This document shows positions 17,340 through 27,622 of a stretch of DNA of 64,000 nucleotides, one piece after another (the first letter of the stretch is position 1; each line of letters opens with the position of its first letter). Source of the stretch: Microbacterium sp. CGR2 (GTDB taxonomy: Bacteria > Actinomycetota > Actinomycetes > Actinomycetales > Microbacteriaceae); NCBI RefSeq assembly GCF_003626735.1, contig NZ_RBHX01000001.1:62001-126000 (forward strand), written 5' to 3'. Position numbers and translations under genes: made by a program. The notes under the pieces are model-generated. The model ran no database searches. It was not told where the DNA came from and was given only the letters and a program-made list of their open reading frames with translations.

Positions 17340-18032
17340 ATGACTGATGCGCGCATCCTGGTCGTCGACGACGAGCCCAACATCCGCGACCTGCTCTCCA
17401 CGGGTCTCAGCTTCGCCGGGTTCCAGGTGAAGACCGTCGCCAACGGCGCCGCGACGATCTCGGCGGTCCTCGAGGAGGAGCCCGACCTGATCATCCTCGA
17501 TGTCATGCTTCCGGACATGAACGGCTTCAGCGTGACCAAGCGGCTGCGCGGCGCCGGTTTCACCGCGCCGATCCTCTTCCTCACGGCGAAGGACGGCACG
17601 GAGGACAAGATCGAAGGTCTGAACGCGGGCGGCGACGACTACGTCACCAAGCCCTTCAGCCTCGACGAGATCGTCGCCAGGGCGCAGGCCATCCTGCGCC
17701 GCACGATGCAGGCCGACGAGGAGTCGATCATCCGTGCCGGTGAGCTGGCCATGGATCAGGACACCCACGACGTGCTTGTCGGCAAAGAGGCGATCGAGCT
17801 CAGCCCGACCGAGTTCAAGCTGCTGCGATACCTCATGCTGAACCCGAACCGCGTCCTCTCGAAGGCACAGATCCTCGACCACGTCTGGGAGTACGACTTC
17901 AACGGCGACGCCGGCATCGTGGAGAGCTACATCTCGTACCTCCGTCGCAAGATCGATCCGCACACCGAGGAGTCGCTGATCCAGACCAAGCGCGGCTTCG
18001 GCTACATGCTCAAGGTCGGCAAGACGGTCTGA
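17340..18032 (+). CDS. OmpR/PhoB-family response regulator
   Basis: A 230-residue regulator. The receiver (1-120) has the acidic pair DD (10-11), phospho-acceptor Asp54 in LIILDVMLPD and Lys in YVTKPF. A winged helix follows (about 135-228: LSPTEFKLLRYLMLNPNRVLSKAQILDHVW). CATAAT ends 6 nt before the ATG, which suggests a leaderless mRNA. It is followed by its sensor kinase after 58 nt. It resembles the TrcR/TcrX type of actinobacterial regulators, but the target genes are unknown; the WXG100 gene after the kinase is one candidate. Confidence 0.9.
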   Translation: MTDARILVVDDEPNIRDLLSTGLSFAGFQVKTVANGAATISAVLEEEPDLIILDVMLPDMNGFSVTKRLRGAGFTAPILFLTAKDGTEDKIEGLNAGGDDYVTKPFSLDEIVARAQAILRRTMQADEESIIRAGELAMDQDTHDVLVGKEAIELSPTEFKLLRYLMLNPNRVLSKAQILDHVWEYDFNGDAGIVESYISYLRRKIDPHTEESLIQTKRGFGYMLKVGKTV

Positions 18033-18090
18033 CGACCACAACGCCGTCGACGCCGTCCGCCGGCGCAGACGCCGGATTCGGGAGGACCGC

Positions 18091-19800
18091 ATGGCGCACA
18101 AGCCCGATGCGGTCACCAGCTGGTGGCGGCGCATCAGCCTTCGAGCGAAGGTCACGGGCGTCACCGTGGCCGTGCTGGCACTCGGGCTGCTCGTGGCGGG
18201 GATCGGGACCGTGCCGATCCTCCGCAACGCTCTCGTGACCAATATCGATGCCCAGCTTCCCTCGCTCGTCTCCAGCGATCTGGTCGAGCGCTATTTCGAC
18301 GCGACGACCGTCAACGGCGAGACGTTCTACGCACCGCGTGAGGAGCAGCCGCGCGACTTCTCCTTCGCGATCTACGACGCCGAAGGGGTGCTGCGCGCGA
18401 CGGCTCCCGGGATGTCCGGTCGCGCGCCGCTCTTCCCTGCCGAGTACTCGCTGAGTGACGCCAAGCTGCACGAGGACGAGGTGCTCGAACTGGGCGGCGA
18501 GGACGGTTCCACCTTCCATGCGGCCGTGGCGATCGTTCAGCCCGAAGGCAGCCCGCTGCGCATCCAGCTGGTCGCGATGCCGCTCGCCGAGGCCGACAGC
18601 ATCATCGGACAGTACTTCGGCATCTACATCACGATCGCGCTGATCACGATCTTCATCGCCGCGCTCCTGACCCGAGGTCTCGTCACTCTGACGTTCCGCC
18701 GGCTCGGACAGGTCGAAGCCACAGCCATGTCGATCGCGGCCGGCGACTTCCGTCAGCGCCTCACCGACCTGGAACCGACCACGGAGGTCGGCCGCCTGAA
18801 CGCCGCGATCAACACCATGCTCGACCGTGTCGACCGCTCACTCGCGCAGCGCGACCGCACGGTCCAGCACATGCGACGATTCATCGGCGACGCGAGCCAT
18901 GAGCTCCGCACTCCTCTCGTGAGCGTTCGCGGGTACGCGGAGCTGTACCGGATGGGTGCGATCCAGGGCGAGGAGGACACGGCTCGTGCGATGGAGCGCA
19001 TCGAGAAGGAGGCGATTCGGATGGGCGTGCTGGTGGAGGATCTCCTCGCGCTGGCCCGCCTCGACGAGGAGCGGGAGCCGGAGATCGCGCCGTTGGATCT
19101 GCGACCCATCGCTCGCGACGCCGCACTCGACCTGCGCGCCGCTGCTCCCGGGCGCACGGTGACGGTGATCGATCGCACGGTGAAGATGATGCCCTCGACC
19201 ACGATACGGAGCGTGCCGGAGGGCGCATCGCCCAAGCCGGACCCGCCCACAGCGCCGACCCAGACATCGCGTGGCCTTTCCCGTGGCGCGCTCTCCCGAC
19301 TCCGCCGCCGCCCGCGTCAGCCCGAAGAGCATCCTGCCATCGACTTCAGCGAGATTCCCGACATCCCGGTGCGCACCCCGCCGATCGTGCTGGCCGAGGA
19401 GAACAAGGTCCGTCAGGTGGTCACCAATCTGCTCGGCAACGCACGTCGCTTCTCCCCCGACGACGGCCCGATCGAGATCGTCGTGGATTCGGACCGCGTC
19501 CTGGGCACGGCGAGCATCGCCGTCGTCGACCACGGCGAGGGCATCCCTCCGCAGATCCGCGATCAGATCTTCGAGCGCTTCTGGCGCGCCGACACCTCTC
19601 GCGCGCGCGAGACCGGAGGGTCCGGACTCGGGCTTGCGATCGTCGCCTCCATCATGAAGGCGCTGCACGGATCGGTCGCGGTGTCCGAGACGCCAGGCGG
19701 CGGGGCGACCTTCACGGTCACGCTCCCCCTCGCTCCCTCGCGAGCGACACCCGCGCATCTGCTCGAGGACACTCAGCCGCTGGATCGACTGGAGCTGTAG
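18091..19800 (+). CDS. sensor histidine kinase with an insert before the N box
   Basis: A 569-residue membrane kinase. Helix 1 is at about 30-50 and helix 2 at about 175-195, enclosing an extracytoplasmic sensor of about 120 residues. A HAMP domain is followed by the H box FIGDASHELRTPL (His270), the N box RQVVTNLLGNARRF (near 442) and the G boxes GEGIP and GGSGLGLAI. Between the dimerisation helices and the N box there is an extra Pro- and Arg-rich stretch of about 55 residues (nucleotides about 19190-19360). It pairs with the preceding response regulator. The signal is unknown. Confidence 0.9.
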   Translation: MAHKPDAVTSWWRRISLRAKVTGVTVAVLALGLLVAGIGTVPILRNALVTNIDAQLPSLVSSDLVERYFDATTVNGETFYAPREEQPRDFSFAIYDAEGVLRATAPGMSGRAPLFPAEYSLSDAKLHEDEVLELGGEDGSTFHAAVAIVQPEGSPLRIQLVAMPLAEADSIIGQYFGIYITIALITIFIAALLTRGLVTLTFRRLGQVEATAMSIAAGDFRQRLTDLEPTTEVGRLNAAINTMLDRVDRSLAQRDRTVQHMRRFIGDASHELRTPLVSVRGYAELYRMGAIQGEEDTARAMERIEKEAIRMGVLVEDLLALARLDEEREPEIAPLDLRPIARDAALDLRAAAPGRTVTVIDRTVKMMPSTTIRSVPEGASPKPDPPTAPTQTSRGLSRGALSRLRRRPRQPEEHPAIDFSEIPDIPVRTPPIVLAEENKVRQVVTNLLGNARRFSPDDGPIEIVVDSDRVLGTASIAVVDHGEGIPPQIRDQIFERFWRADTSRARETGGSGLGLAIVASIMKALHGSVAVSETPGGGATFTVTLPLAPSRATPAHLLEDTQPLDRLEL

Positions 19801-19924
19801 GTCCTCTTCTGCACGGACGGGCCTGTTCGAGGACTCTGCACCGCACACGGACGATCGCTCTCTCGGGACGGATTCCGAGTCTTCCTCCGCTCTAACGTCG
19901 GAACTCCAACGAGAAGGAGTTTCC

Positions 19925-20212
19925 ATGTCTGTCTTCACCGTCGACACCGACGCCGTTTACGCCGCGCACGGCTCCACCCGCGCCACGATCGAACGCCTGC
20001 AGAGCGAGTCCGCGACACTCATGGCGCAGCTCCGACAGCTGCAGTCCTCGTGGGTGGGCACGGCGTCCAACGCGTTCCAAGGCTGTGCCGAGCAATGGCA
20101 GGGCGCACAGCTGCACGTGGAGCAGGTGCTCGATTCCATCGGCACCGCCCTGGGCTCTGCCGCCACACAGTACGCCGACGCCGATCAGTACTCGGCGAGC
20201 CTGTTCCGCTGA
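19925..20212 (+). CDS. WXG100-family (ESAT-6-like) protein
   Basis: A 95-residue helical hairpin protein with the central turn motif WVG (residues 41-43) that defines the family. The C-terminal part has the YADADQYSASLF segment, close to the YxxxD/E secretion signal of Type VII substrates. GAGAAGGAG precedes the ATG. No second WXG100 gene, EccC ATPase or other ESX part lies in the window, so it is an orphan here. It follows the two-component kinase after 124 nt. Confidence 0.88.
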   Translation: MSVFTVDTDAVYAAHGSTRATIERLQSESATLMAQLRQLQSSWVGTASNAFQGCAEQWQGAQLHVEQVLDSIGTALGSAATQYADADQYSASLFR

Positions 20213-20239
20213 GCCACGCCACAGGCACGGACGCGAAAA

Positions 20240-20273
20240 CAGAAACGCCCCGACCGAGGTCGGGGCGTTTCTG
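20240..20273. terminator. bidirectional terminator between WXG100 and groL
   Basis: CAGAAACGCCCCGAC (20240-20254) pairs perfectly with GTCGGGGCGTTTCTG (20259-20273) around a 4-nt loop. The arms carry the TTT and AAA ends needed in both directions, which fits two convergent genes. Confidence 0.9.
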
Positions 20274-20288
20274 TTGAGGCGAAGTGGA

Positions 20289-21944
<1,656 letters not shown>

Positions 21945-21971
21945 TTAGCACTCAGAGTATGAGAGTGCTAA
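21945..21971. promoter_or_regulatory. CIRCE operator (HrcA site) of groL
   Basis: TTAGCACTC (21945-21953), nine spacer bases and GAGTGCTAA (21963-21971): a perfect match to the 9-9-9 CIRCE consensus. It lies between the groL start and its promoter, so groL should be repressed by HrcA and released on heat shock. hrcA itself is not in this window. Confidence 0.97.
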
Positions 21972-22021
21972 CGCCATTCTGGCACTCGACACCTTCGAGT
22001 GCAAGCCGCGGAGAGAGCAGA

Positions 22022-22588
22022 CTATTCGGCCGGCGTCTCGGGAGCGGACGCGGAGCGATCGAGCCCGATCACGACGGTGAACTGCTTGGCCCCCGTCTCA
22101 TTCAGGGCCGCATAGAACTCGCTCTGCTGCACCTGAGCGCCGCCGATCGCGTCGGCCAGACCGACGGCGGCGAGCTCGTCCTCGGCATCGACGTAATAGA
22201 CCGTGGTCTCGGGGAAGTCTTCGCTGTCACTGGGGCTGGCGTAGACATCTTCCGCAGCCCAGCCGGCGTTGACGAGGTCGTCGCGCATCTGGGCGTCCAA
22301 GCCCTCGTCGGGGGTGGCATTGAGGATCATCACCGAAATGGAGGTGTCGACCACGCCCGTCGCGGCCGGTGTCGGCCCCGCACTGGACTCGGCGTCGGGA
22401 AACAGCGACACCCGTCCCATGATGGCCAGTGAACCGAAGATCCCCGCGATGATGAGCACGAGCGCGGCGACGAACGACCACAGCAGGACGACCCAGCCGT
22501 TCATTCCGGGGGCTTCGGCGCGGTGCGCTCCCACGCGACCGGAGGAGCGGGGGACATCGTCGAAGCGATCGCGGGAGGGCTGAGACAC
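22022..22588 (-). CDS. LytR C-terminal-domain protein
   Basis: A 188-residue protein. A cytoplasmic N-terminal stretch of about 30 residues is followed by one membrane helix (about 32-56, WVVLLWSFVAALVLIIAGIF) and an extracellular LytR_C domain (about 82-178; VMILNATPDEGLDAQMRDDL). Of two adjacent GTG codons the second, at 22588, lies exactly 6 nt after TAGCAT, the leaderless spacing seen elsewhere in the window, so I prefer it. In mycobacteria the equivalent gene (Rv0431) also adjoins the DUF3263 gene (Rv0430). Mechanism unknown; a role at the cell envelope is inferred. Confidence 0.83.
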   Translation of the reverse strand: MSQPSRDRFDDVPRSSGRVGAHRAEAPGMNGWVVLLWSFVAALVLIIAGIFGSLAIMGRVSLFPDAESSAGPTPAATGVVDTSISVMILNATPDEGLDAQMRDDLVNAGWAAEDVYASPSDSEDFPETTVYYVDAEDELAAVGLADAIGGAQVQQSEFYAALNETGAKQFTVVIGLDRSASAPETPAE

Positions 22589-22669
22589 CACTCGATGCTA
22601 GCGGCACGTCCCTGTCAATCCGTTCCGCGCCGCGGACCGGGAATGCGCACGTCGGGATCGGAAATGCGG

Positions 22670-22927
22670 TCAGCCGACGAAGCCCGGCGCCCGCGCCGTC
22701 CGTCTCCGAGCCCGGGAGTCCCTGATCCGGCGGAGCCTACGCACCAGCATCGGGTCGTACTCCAGAGCCGTATCGGAATCGATCAGTCGCGCGAGGAGCT
22801 GGTAGTACCGGGCGGCGCTCATCCCGAGCTGCGCCCGGATGACCTCTTCCTTCGCCCCGCCGTGACGCGGCCAGGCCGCCTCGAGGGCGAGGATCGCGCG
22901 ATCGCGCTCCGTGAGGTCTCCGAGCAT
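22670..22927 (-). CDS. DUF3263 family protein
   Basis: An 85-residue basic helical protein. The family signature runs through LTERDRAILALEAAWPRHGG, KEEVIRAQLGMSAARYYQLL and the basic end RRLRRIRDSRARRR. The middle looks like a helix-turn-helix of the sigma-70 region 4 kind, so DNA binding is plausible but not shown. TAACCT ends 6 nt before its ATG (leaderless). It lies 81 nt upstream of the LytR_C gene on the same strand. Confidence 0.83.
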   Translation of the reverse strand: MLGDLTERDRAILALEAAWPRHGGAKEEVIRAQLGMSAARYYQLLARLIDSDTALEYDPMLVRRLRRIRDSRARRRTARAPGFVG

Positions 22928-22936
22928 GGCTCCAGG

Positions 22937-23932
22937 TTAGGACGCATCAGCGGCGGAACCCGCGCGCCACTCCCACCATCCACCGAGTGGATCCGCTGCG
23001 GCGCGCACCCGCCCGTCGAGGGCGACGACGAACCCCGGCCAGTCGGCGGCGTCGACCGCGGGTTCCCAGATGTCGAGCAGACCCGGTGGGTCGATCGTGA
23101 CCCAGCGCGCCCCCGCCAGCCTGGTGATGCGGTCGACGAGAGCAGTGCGCTCCGCCCGCGGAATGTGCACCAGCACACCCGGAGTCGTGATGACGAGGGT
23201 CGCGTCGTCGGGGGCCTGATCGGCGAGGGCCTGGAGGTGGGCTGCGGCGTCGCCGGCGACGAGATGGGGAGGATCAGCGGCGGCGATGTCGAGGGCGGCA
23301 TCGATACGTTCCTCGCGCCCCGTCTCGCCCGGCCATACCAGGCCTCGCAGCCAGCGTCGATCGCCCTCATCTGCGGCATCGAGCGGCGCGAGGTCGATGC
23401 CCGCCCGCCAGACGACATCGGGCATCCGCAGCGCTGGCAGCGATCCGTGCACCCGGCTTTCCAGGACCACCTCGGACGGCCCGTCGACGGGATCGAGCGC
23501 GAAGCGGAGTCCGCCGCCCGCGTCGTGGAACCGGTACGAGTAGCGATCCGGATAGAGACAGAGCCCTGCGGATGCCCCCACCTCCAGCAACGCGAGCGGA
23601 CCGTCGATCTCGGACAGGACGGGGAGCAGCGCCGCGAGCCGCAGCGGATCGTTCGTCTGGAGTCGACGGGTTCCGCATTCGGCCACGATCCGGTCGGCGT
23701 GCTCGAGCAGGAAGCGCCGCCAGGCCGGGTAGCCGTCCTGGCCGACCCCGAGAAGACGCGTGACGGCGAACACCAGGGGCGGCTGTCTGCGGGTCTCCGG
23801 TATGCGGGTCAGGATCCGCTGCGCCTCGGGGTCCTCCGCCACGCCTGCCGCCCACTCCGCGTAGAGGGCGCTCCGACCCGGCGCCTCGAGTCGGGCGAAC
23901 CGCGCGTAGCGCTGCTGGACAGCATCCGTCAT
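22937..23932 (-). CDS. DUF2332 family protein
   Basis: A 331-residue soluble protein of the DUF2332 family. The stretch LALLEVGASAGLCLYPDRY (near 138) looks like a Rossmann-type glycine loop of SAM-dependent methyltransferases, and the later TLVITTPGVLVHIPRAER fits strands of the same fold. The activity is untested. CAGAAT stands 6 nt before the ATG. It is 9 nt upstream of the DUF3263 gene on the same strand but has its own likely start site. Confidence 0.75.
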   Translation of the reverse strand: MTDAVQQRYARFARLEAPGRSALYAEWAAGVAEDPEAQRILTRIPETRRQPPLVFAVTRLLGVGQDGYPAWRRFLLEHADRIVAECGTRRLQTNDPLRLAALLPVLSEIDGPLALLEVGASAGLCLYPDRYSYRFHDAGGGLRFALDPVDGPSEVVLESRVHGSLPALRMPDVVWRAGIDLAPLDAADEGDRRWLRGLVWPGETGREERIDAALDIAAADPPHLVAGDAAAHLQALADQAPDDATLVITTPGVLVHIPRAERTALVDRITRLAGARWVTIDPPGLLDIWEPAVDAADWPGFVVALDGRVRAAADPLGGWWEWRAGSAADAS

Positions 23933-24003
23933 CCGTCCATTCTGACCCGAGTCACCCGACGTGGTGCCGCAGGAGGGAGAATGGAGAGGACTCAGGAGGA
24001 CAC

Positions 24004-24408
24004 ATGACGTACAGCGTGGAAAAGACCGAAGACGAGTGGCGCGAGGAGCTCGGCGATGAGCAGTACGCCGTGCTGCGCCAGGCCGCGACCGAGCGGGCGT
24101 GGACAGGTGAGCTGCTCGACGAGGAGCGTGCCGGGCTCTACACCTGTGGAGCGTGCGACGCCGAGCTGTTCAAGAGCGGCACCAAGTTCGACTCCGGATG
24201 CGGGTGGCCGAGCTTCTACGAATCGATCCGTCCCGACGCGGTCGAGCTCATCGAGGACACGAGCCTGGGGATGCAACGCACCGAAGTGCGGTGCGCGAAG
24301 TGCGGTTCACATCTGGGACACGTCTTCCCCGACGGTTTCGGTACCCCCACCGGCGACCGCTACTGCATGAACTCGATCGCGATGAACTTCACCCCCGACG
24401 CCTCGTGA
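24004..24408 (+). CDS. msrB: peptide-methionine (R)-S-oxide reductase
   Basis: A 134-residue MsrB. Two zinc-binding Cys pairs (CGACDAELF and CAKCGSHLG) and the catalytic Cys in RYCMNSIAMNF are present. The substrate-pocket stretch SGCGWPSFYESI is intact. It reduces methionine-R-sulfoxide in oxidised proteins. GGAGGA precedes the ATG. Its stop overlaps the GTG of the following nitroreductase gene, so both redox genes are coupled. Confidence 0.95.
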   Translation: MTYSVEKTEDEWREELGDEQYAVLRQAATERAWTGELLDEERAGLYTCGACDAELFKSGTKFDSGCGWPSFYESIRPDAVELIEDTSLGMQRTEVRCAKCGSHLGHVFPDGFGTPTGDRYCMNSIAMNFTPDAS

Positions 24409-24965
24409 CCGCGCTCGACGCCGTCCGCGCACGCCAGTCGTGGTCCAAGGTCGACGAGACGGCGCCGACCCGCGAAGAGCTGCTCACCTACGTCGGCGCT
24501 GCGGGCCGCGTCGCCGACCACTCGTCGCTGCGACCGTGGCGCTTGATCGAGCTGCGCGGCGCCGATCGAGAGGTGCTGGGTGCGGCGATCGCAAAAGCGC
24601 AGGGCGACTCCAGCCCGTCGACGAAGCCGTTGCGCGCTCCGCTGGTCATCGCGGTCGTCGCCAGCTACCGCAAGAGCGAGAAGGTGCCGCGCTGGGAGCA
24701 GGAAGCCGTGGCCTCCGGTGTCGCGCACGTGCTGAGTCTGTTGCTCGACGAAGCCGGCTGGGGCGTCATCTGGCGGACGGGGCATTACACCCGCTCGAAG
24801 GCCGTGGCCAAGGCTCATGGTCTCGGTAAGAACGAGGAGCTCCTGGGCTGGCTGTACGTGGGCGGCAAGCCGGCCGGCCGGCGGCCGGGCCGTCGCAAGC
24901 CGGTCGATGCTCGCAAGCTCGTGACCCGGATGCCGAAGAAGGCGAAGAAGCCGAAGAAGGGCTAA
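24405..24965 (+). CDS. nitroreductase family protein
   Basis: A 186-residue FMN-dependent nitroreductase-like protein. The GTG at 24405 overlaps the msrB stop (GTGA). ADHSSLRPWRLIELRG is the N-terminal FMN-binding part, and the C-terminal GWGVIWRTGHYTRS with LGKNEELLGWLYVG is the usual Trp/Gly-rich end. The tail is strongly basic (KKAKKPKKG). The substrate is unknown. It ends in a 4-bp overlap with the convergent transporter gene. Confidence 0.83.
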   Translation: MTALDAVRARQSWSKVDETAPTREELLTYVGAAGRVADHSSLRPWRLIELRGADREVLGAAIAKAQGDSSPSTKPLRAPLVIAVVASYRKSEKVPRWEQEAVASGVAHVLSLLLDEAGWGVIWRTGHYTRSKAVAKAHGLGKNEELLGWLYVGGKPAGRRPGRRKPVDARKLVTRMPKKAKKPKKG

Positions 24966-25918
24966 CGCCCACGACCGCGACGAGGGCGCGGTCGTGGAAC
25001 CGCCACCACGACGGAGGCGACGGCCACAGCGACCATCGCGACGAGTTGCCAGAGCGCAGGCCCCGCGGCTGTCGGCCAGATCAGGTCGATGACCACCGAG
25101 GTCACGAGCTGCCCGAGCACCGAACCCAGCCCCATCAGGAGCACCCCGGTGTGGGCGACGATGAACGCGCCGAGCAGGATGTAGGCGGCTCCGAGGAACC
25201 CTCCGAGATACAGCCACGGCTCGGTCGGCAGAGCCCCGGGCATCCCTCGGAAAGCGACGCTCACCGCGGCCGCGAACAGGAGCACGACCGTGCCGGCGAT
25301 GAAGCTCATCAGGGTCGCAGCGATCGGCGACTCGACCCGCTGGGCGAGCCTGCCGTTCGTGGCCGCCTGCCACGCGATGCCGACTCCCGCGGCGAACGGC
25401 AGCAGCAGCATCCACAGCGGGGCGGATGCGAGCACGTTCCCGGAGAGCGAGATGGCGACCGCGGCGAGCGCCAGCGCACCACCGATCACGCGACCGGGAG
25501 TGACGGCGACGACCCCGGCCGGACCGAAGCCGATGCGGTCGAGGACCAGCCCGTTGAGCGTCTGCCCGGCGACGACCCCGACGCTGAAGAGAGACACCCC
25601 GAGGACGCCGGCGGTGAGGCCCTGGGTGGAGACCGTGAGGGCGCCGCAGGCGCCGCCGAGCAGCATCCAGAACGGGATGCTGCGGTGTCGGATTGCTTTC
25701 GCGAGGCGGGCGACGCCGCGCCGCGCTCCCGGCATGCACGAGATCGCGATCGCGAGCGCGAGAAGTCCTACGGCGAACGAGAGGAGCCCGGCGACGATGC
25801 CGTCGTCCACCCTGACCCCCAGCACGCCGTTTATGCGCGCTTGGACCGCGGTCATGACGCCGATCGCCACTGCTCCCCCGAGTGCCAGAGGGGCGGGGAT
25901 TCGGCGGGCGGCGGGCAC
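24962..25918 (-). CDS. DMT-superfamily (DUF606-type) membrane transporter
   Basis: A 318-residue protein with about ten membrane helices arranged as two homologous halves, typical of the DMT superfamily. Repeated features include GVMTAVQARINGVLG at the start of half one and GIAWQAATNGRLAQRV in half two, the QA.(I/T)NG signature of the DUF606/YdcZ branch. The start is a GTG at 25918. The C-terminus is a short Arg-rich tail. The substrate cannot be deduced. It converges on the nitroreductase gene. Confidence 0.83.
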   Translation of the reverse strand: MPAARRIPAPLALGGAVAIGVMTAVQARINGVLGVRVDDGIVAGLLSFAVGLLALAIAISCMPGARRGVARLAKAIRHRSIPFWMLLGGACGALTVSTQGLTAGVLGVSLFSVGVVAGQTLNGLVLDRIGFGPAGVVAVTPGRVIGGALALAAVAISLSGNVLASAPLWMLLLPFAAGVGIAWQAATNGRLAQRVESPIAATLMSFIAGTVVLLFAAAVSVAFRGMPGALPTEPWLYLGGFLGAAYILLGAFIVAHTGVLLMGLGSVLGQLVTSVVIDLIWPTAAGPALWQLVAMVAVAVASVVVAVPRPRPRRGRGR

Positions 25919-25990
25919 CTGTCGACCCTACCCGAGCGACGGATGCGCCCATTCCGACCGAATGTCCGCGGGCGCGGCTACGCTGACGGC

Positions 25991-26617
25991 ATGTGCGCGA
26001 GCTACGGCCTCGATCCCCGGTTCACCGACGCGGAACTCCTCGCCGAAGCCGACGACGCGGTCCTCGAGGGTCTGCGCTCGTGGGCGGAGCGGAACGCCGG
26101 CGAGACGCTCCGACCCACCGGCAAGAATCTCCGCAATCTCAATCCGTTGGTGGTCCAACCCGAAGAAGCGCCGATTCTCGAGCCGGCGTGGTGGGGTTTC
26201 CTCGTGAACGGCGAGCCGGCGAAGTTCCCCTCGATCAACACGCGTTCCGAGCGCCTGCAGGATCGCCCGGGCGGCGCCAAGTCGCGAGCGATCGTCCCGG
26301 CGACGAGTTGGTACGAGATGCAGAAGCCCTCGCGGCAGTGGCACGAGTTTCGCGTCGACGACGGAGCGCTTTTCGGAATGGCGGCCGTCACTCAGCGCGG
26401 GCGCACCTCGGACGGCGCGTGGTTCACCTGCTACTCGGTCGTGATGAGGCCCGCGCCCGCCCATCTCGCCGAGCTGCACGACCGGATGCCGCTGCTGATC
26501 CCGGCGTCACTCAGCCACGAGTGGCTGACGGCACCGCCCACCAGGGAGATCATCGACGAGGCGATCATCGCCTCGGACGAGATGGCGGAGCGGGTCCGCG
26601 CGCGGCCTCGCGACTGA
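25991..26617 (+). CDS. SRAP-domain (YedK/HMCES-like) abasic-site protein
   Basis: A 208-residue SRAP protein. The catalytic Cys2 follows the initiator Met (MCASYG), the active-site Glu is in ATSWYEM, the Asn/Arg site is in PSINTRSER and the His is in LHDRMPLLIP. Family members form a thiazolidine crosslink with abasic sites in single-stranded DNA, so the free N-terminal Cys and hence the start at 25991 are essential. TACGCT ends 6 nt upstream of that ATG. No SOS box is obvious. It is monocistronic. Confidence 0.92.
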   Translation: MCASYGLDPRFTDAELLAEADDAVLEGLRSWAERNAGETLRPTGKNLRNLNPLVVQPEEAPILEPAWWGFLVNGEPAKFPSINTRSERLQDRPGGAKSRAIVPATSWYEMQKPSRQWHEFRVDDGALFGMAAVTQRGRTSDGAWFTCYSVVMRPAPAHLAELHDRMPLLIPASLSHEWLTAPPTREIIDEAIIASDEMAERVRARPRD

Positions 26618-26710
26618 TCCTCGCCGTCCACCGCGGGGAGGACCCTGCGCGCCCGAGAACCGTACCGCGGGAGGACGCGCCCCGAACCGCCGCTCCGTAG
26701 CGTTGACACC

Positions 26711-27622
26711 ATGATCACAGCAGAAGGCCTCACGAAGAGGTTCGGAGACAAGACAGCCGTCGACGACGTGTCGTTCACGGTCCAGCCAGGAAGCGTCACC
26801 GGGTTCCTCGGACCCAACGGCGCCGGCAAATCCACCACCATGCGCATGATCGTCGGTCTCGACCGCCCGACGTCCGGTCGCACTGCCGTCGGCGGACGCG
26901 AATACGGAAAGCTTCGAGCGCCACTGACCGAGGTGGGCGTGCTCCTCGACGCGAAGGCCGTCCACACGGGTCGCACGGCACGCAACCATCTCCGCGCGAT
27001 GGCGGCGACGCACGGCATCCCGGCCTCCCGTGTCGACGAGGTCATCGACCTCGCCGGCATCGGCGCCGTGGCCCGCAAGCGCGCCGGCAAGTTCTCGCTC
27101 GGCATGGGTCAGCGACTCGGCATCGCGTCTGCGCTGCTCGGCGACCCGCACACGCTCATCCTCGACGAGCCGGTCAACGGGCTCGACCCCGAGGGTGTGC
27201 GCTGGGTGCGACAGTTCGTGCGTCACGCCGCATCCGAGGGTCGCACTGTCCTGCTCTCGAGCCACCTGATGAGCGAAATGGCGCAGACCGCCGACCACGT
27301 CATCGTGATGGGACGCGGGAAGGTTCTGGCTGACGCTCCTCTGAACGAACTGGTGCGCGCCTGGACGACCAACACCGTGCGCGTACGCACACCCCGGGCG
27401 GCGGACCTCGTGGCGGCTGTCGGCGGACCCGACGTGGAGGTCGTCAGCTCGGCTCCCGACCTCCTCGACGTGATCGGCCTGCCGGCCTCTCGAATCGGCG
27501 ATCTCGCCGCCGAACGCGGCATCCCGCTGCACGAGCTCACGCCCACCACCGGCTCACTGGAAGAGGCCTACCTCGCCCTCACCGGCGACGCCGTCGAGTA
27601 CCGGACCAAGGAGATCTCATGA
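26711..27622 (+). CDS. ABC exporter, ATP-binding subunit
   Basis: A 303-residue ATPase. Walker A is GPNGAGKSTTMRM (near 36), the signature is FSLGMGQRLGIASAL (near 130), Walker B is LILDEPVNGLDPEG (near 150) and the switch His is in LLSSHLMSE. The C-terminal 80 residues are the accessory region usual for drug and lantibiotic-immunity exporters. TAGCGT ends 7 nt before the ATG. The stop overlaps the permease ATG. Together with the following kinase and regulator it makes a four-gene cassette. Confidence 0.9.
   Translation: MITAEGLTKRFGDKTAVDDVSFTVQPGSVTGFLGPNGAGKSTTMRMIVGLDRPTSGRTAVGGREYGKLRAPLTEVGVLLDAKAVHTGRTARNHLRAMAATHGIPASRVDEVIDLAGIGAVARKRAGKFSLGMGQRLGIASALLGDPHTLILDEPVNGLDPEGVRWVRQFVRHAASEGRTVLLSSHLMSEMAQTADHVIVMGRGKVLADAPLNELVRAWTTNTVRVRTPRAADLVAAVGGPDVEVVSSAPDLLDVIGLPASRIGDLAAERGIPLHELTPTTGSLEEAYLALTGDAVEYRTKEIS

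Noticed and set aside
15594..18242. 882-codon minus-strand frame opposite XPB and the response regulator
   Set aside because: The plus strand carries two unmistakable proteins; the antisense product has no recognisable domain.
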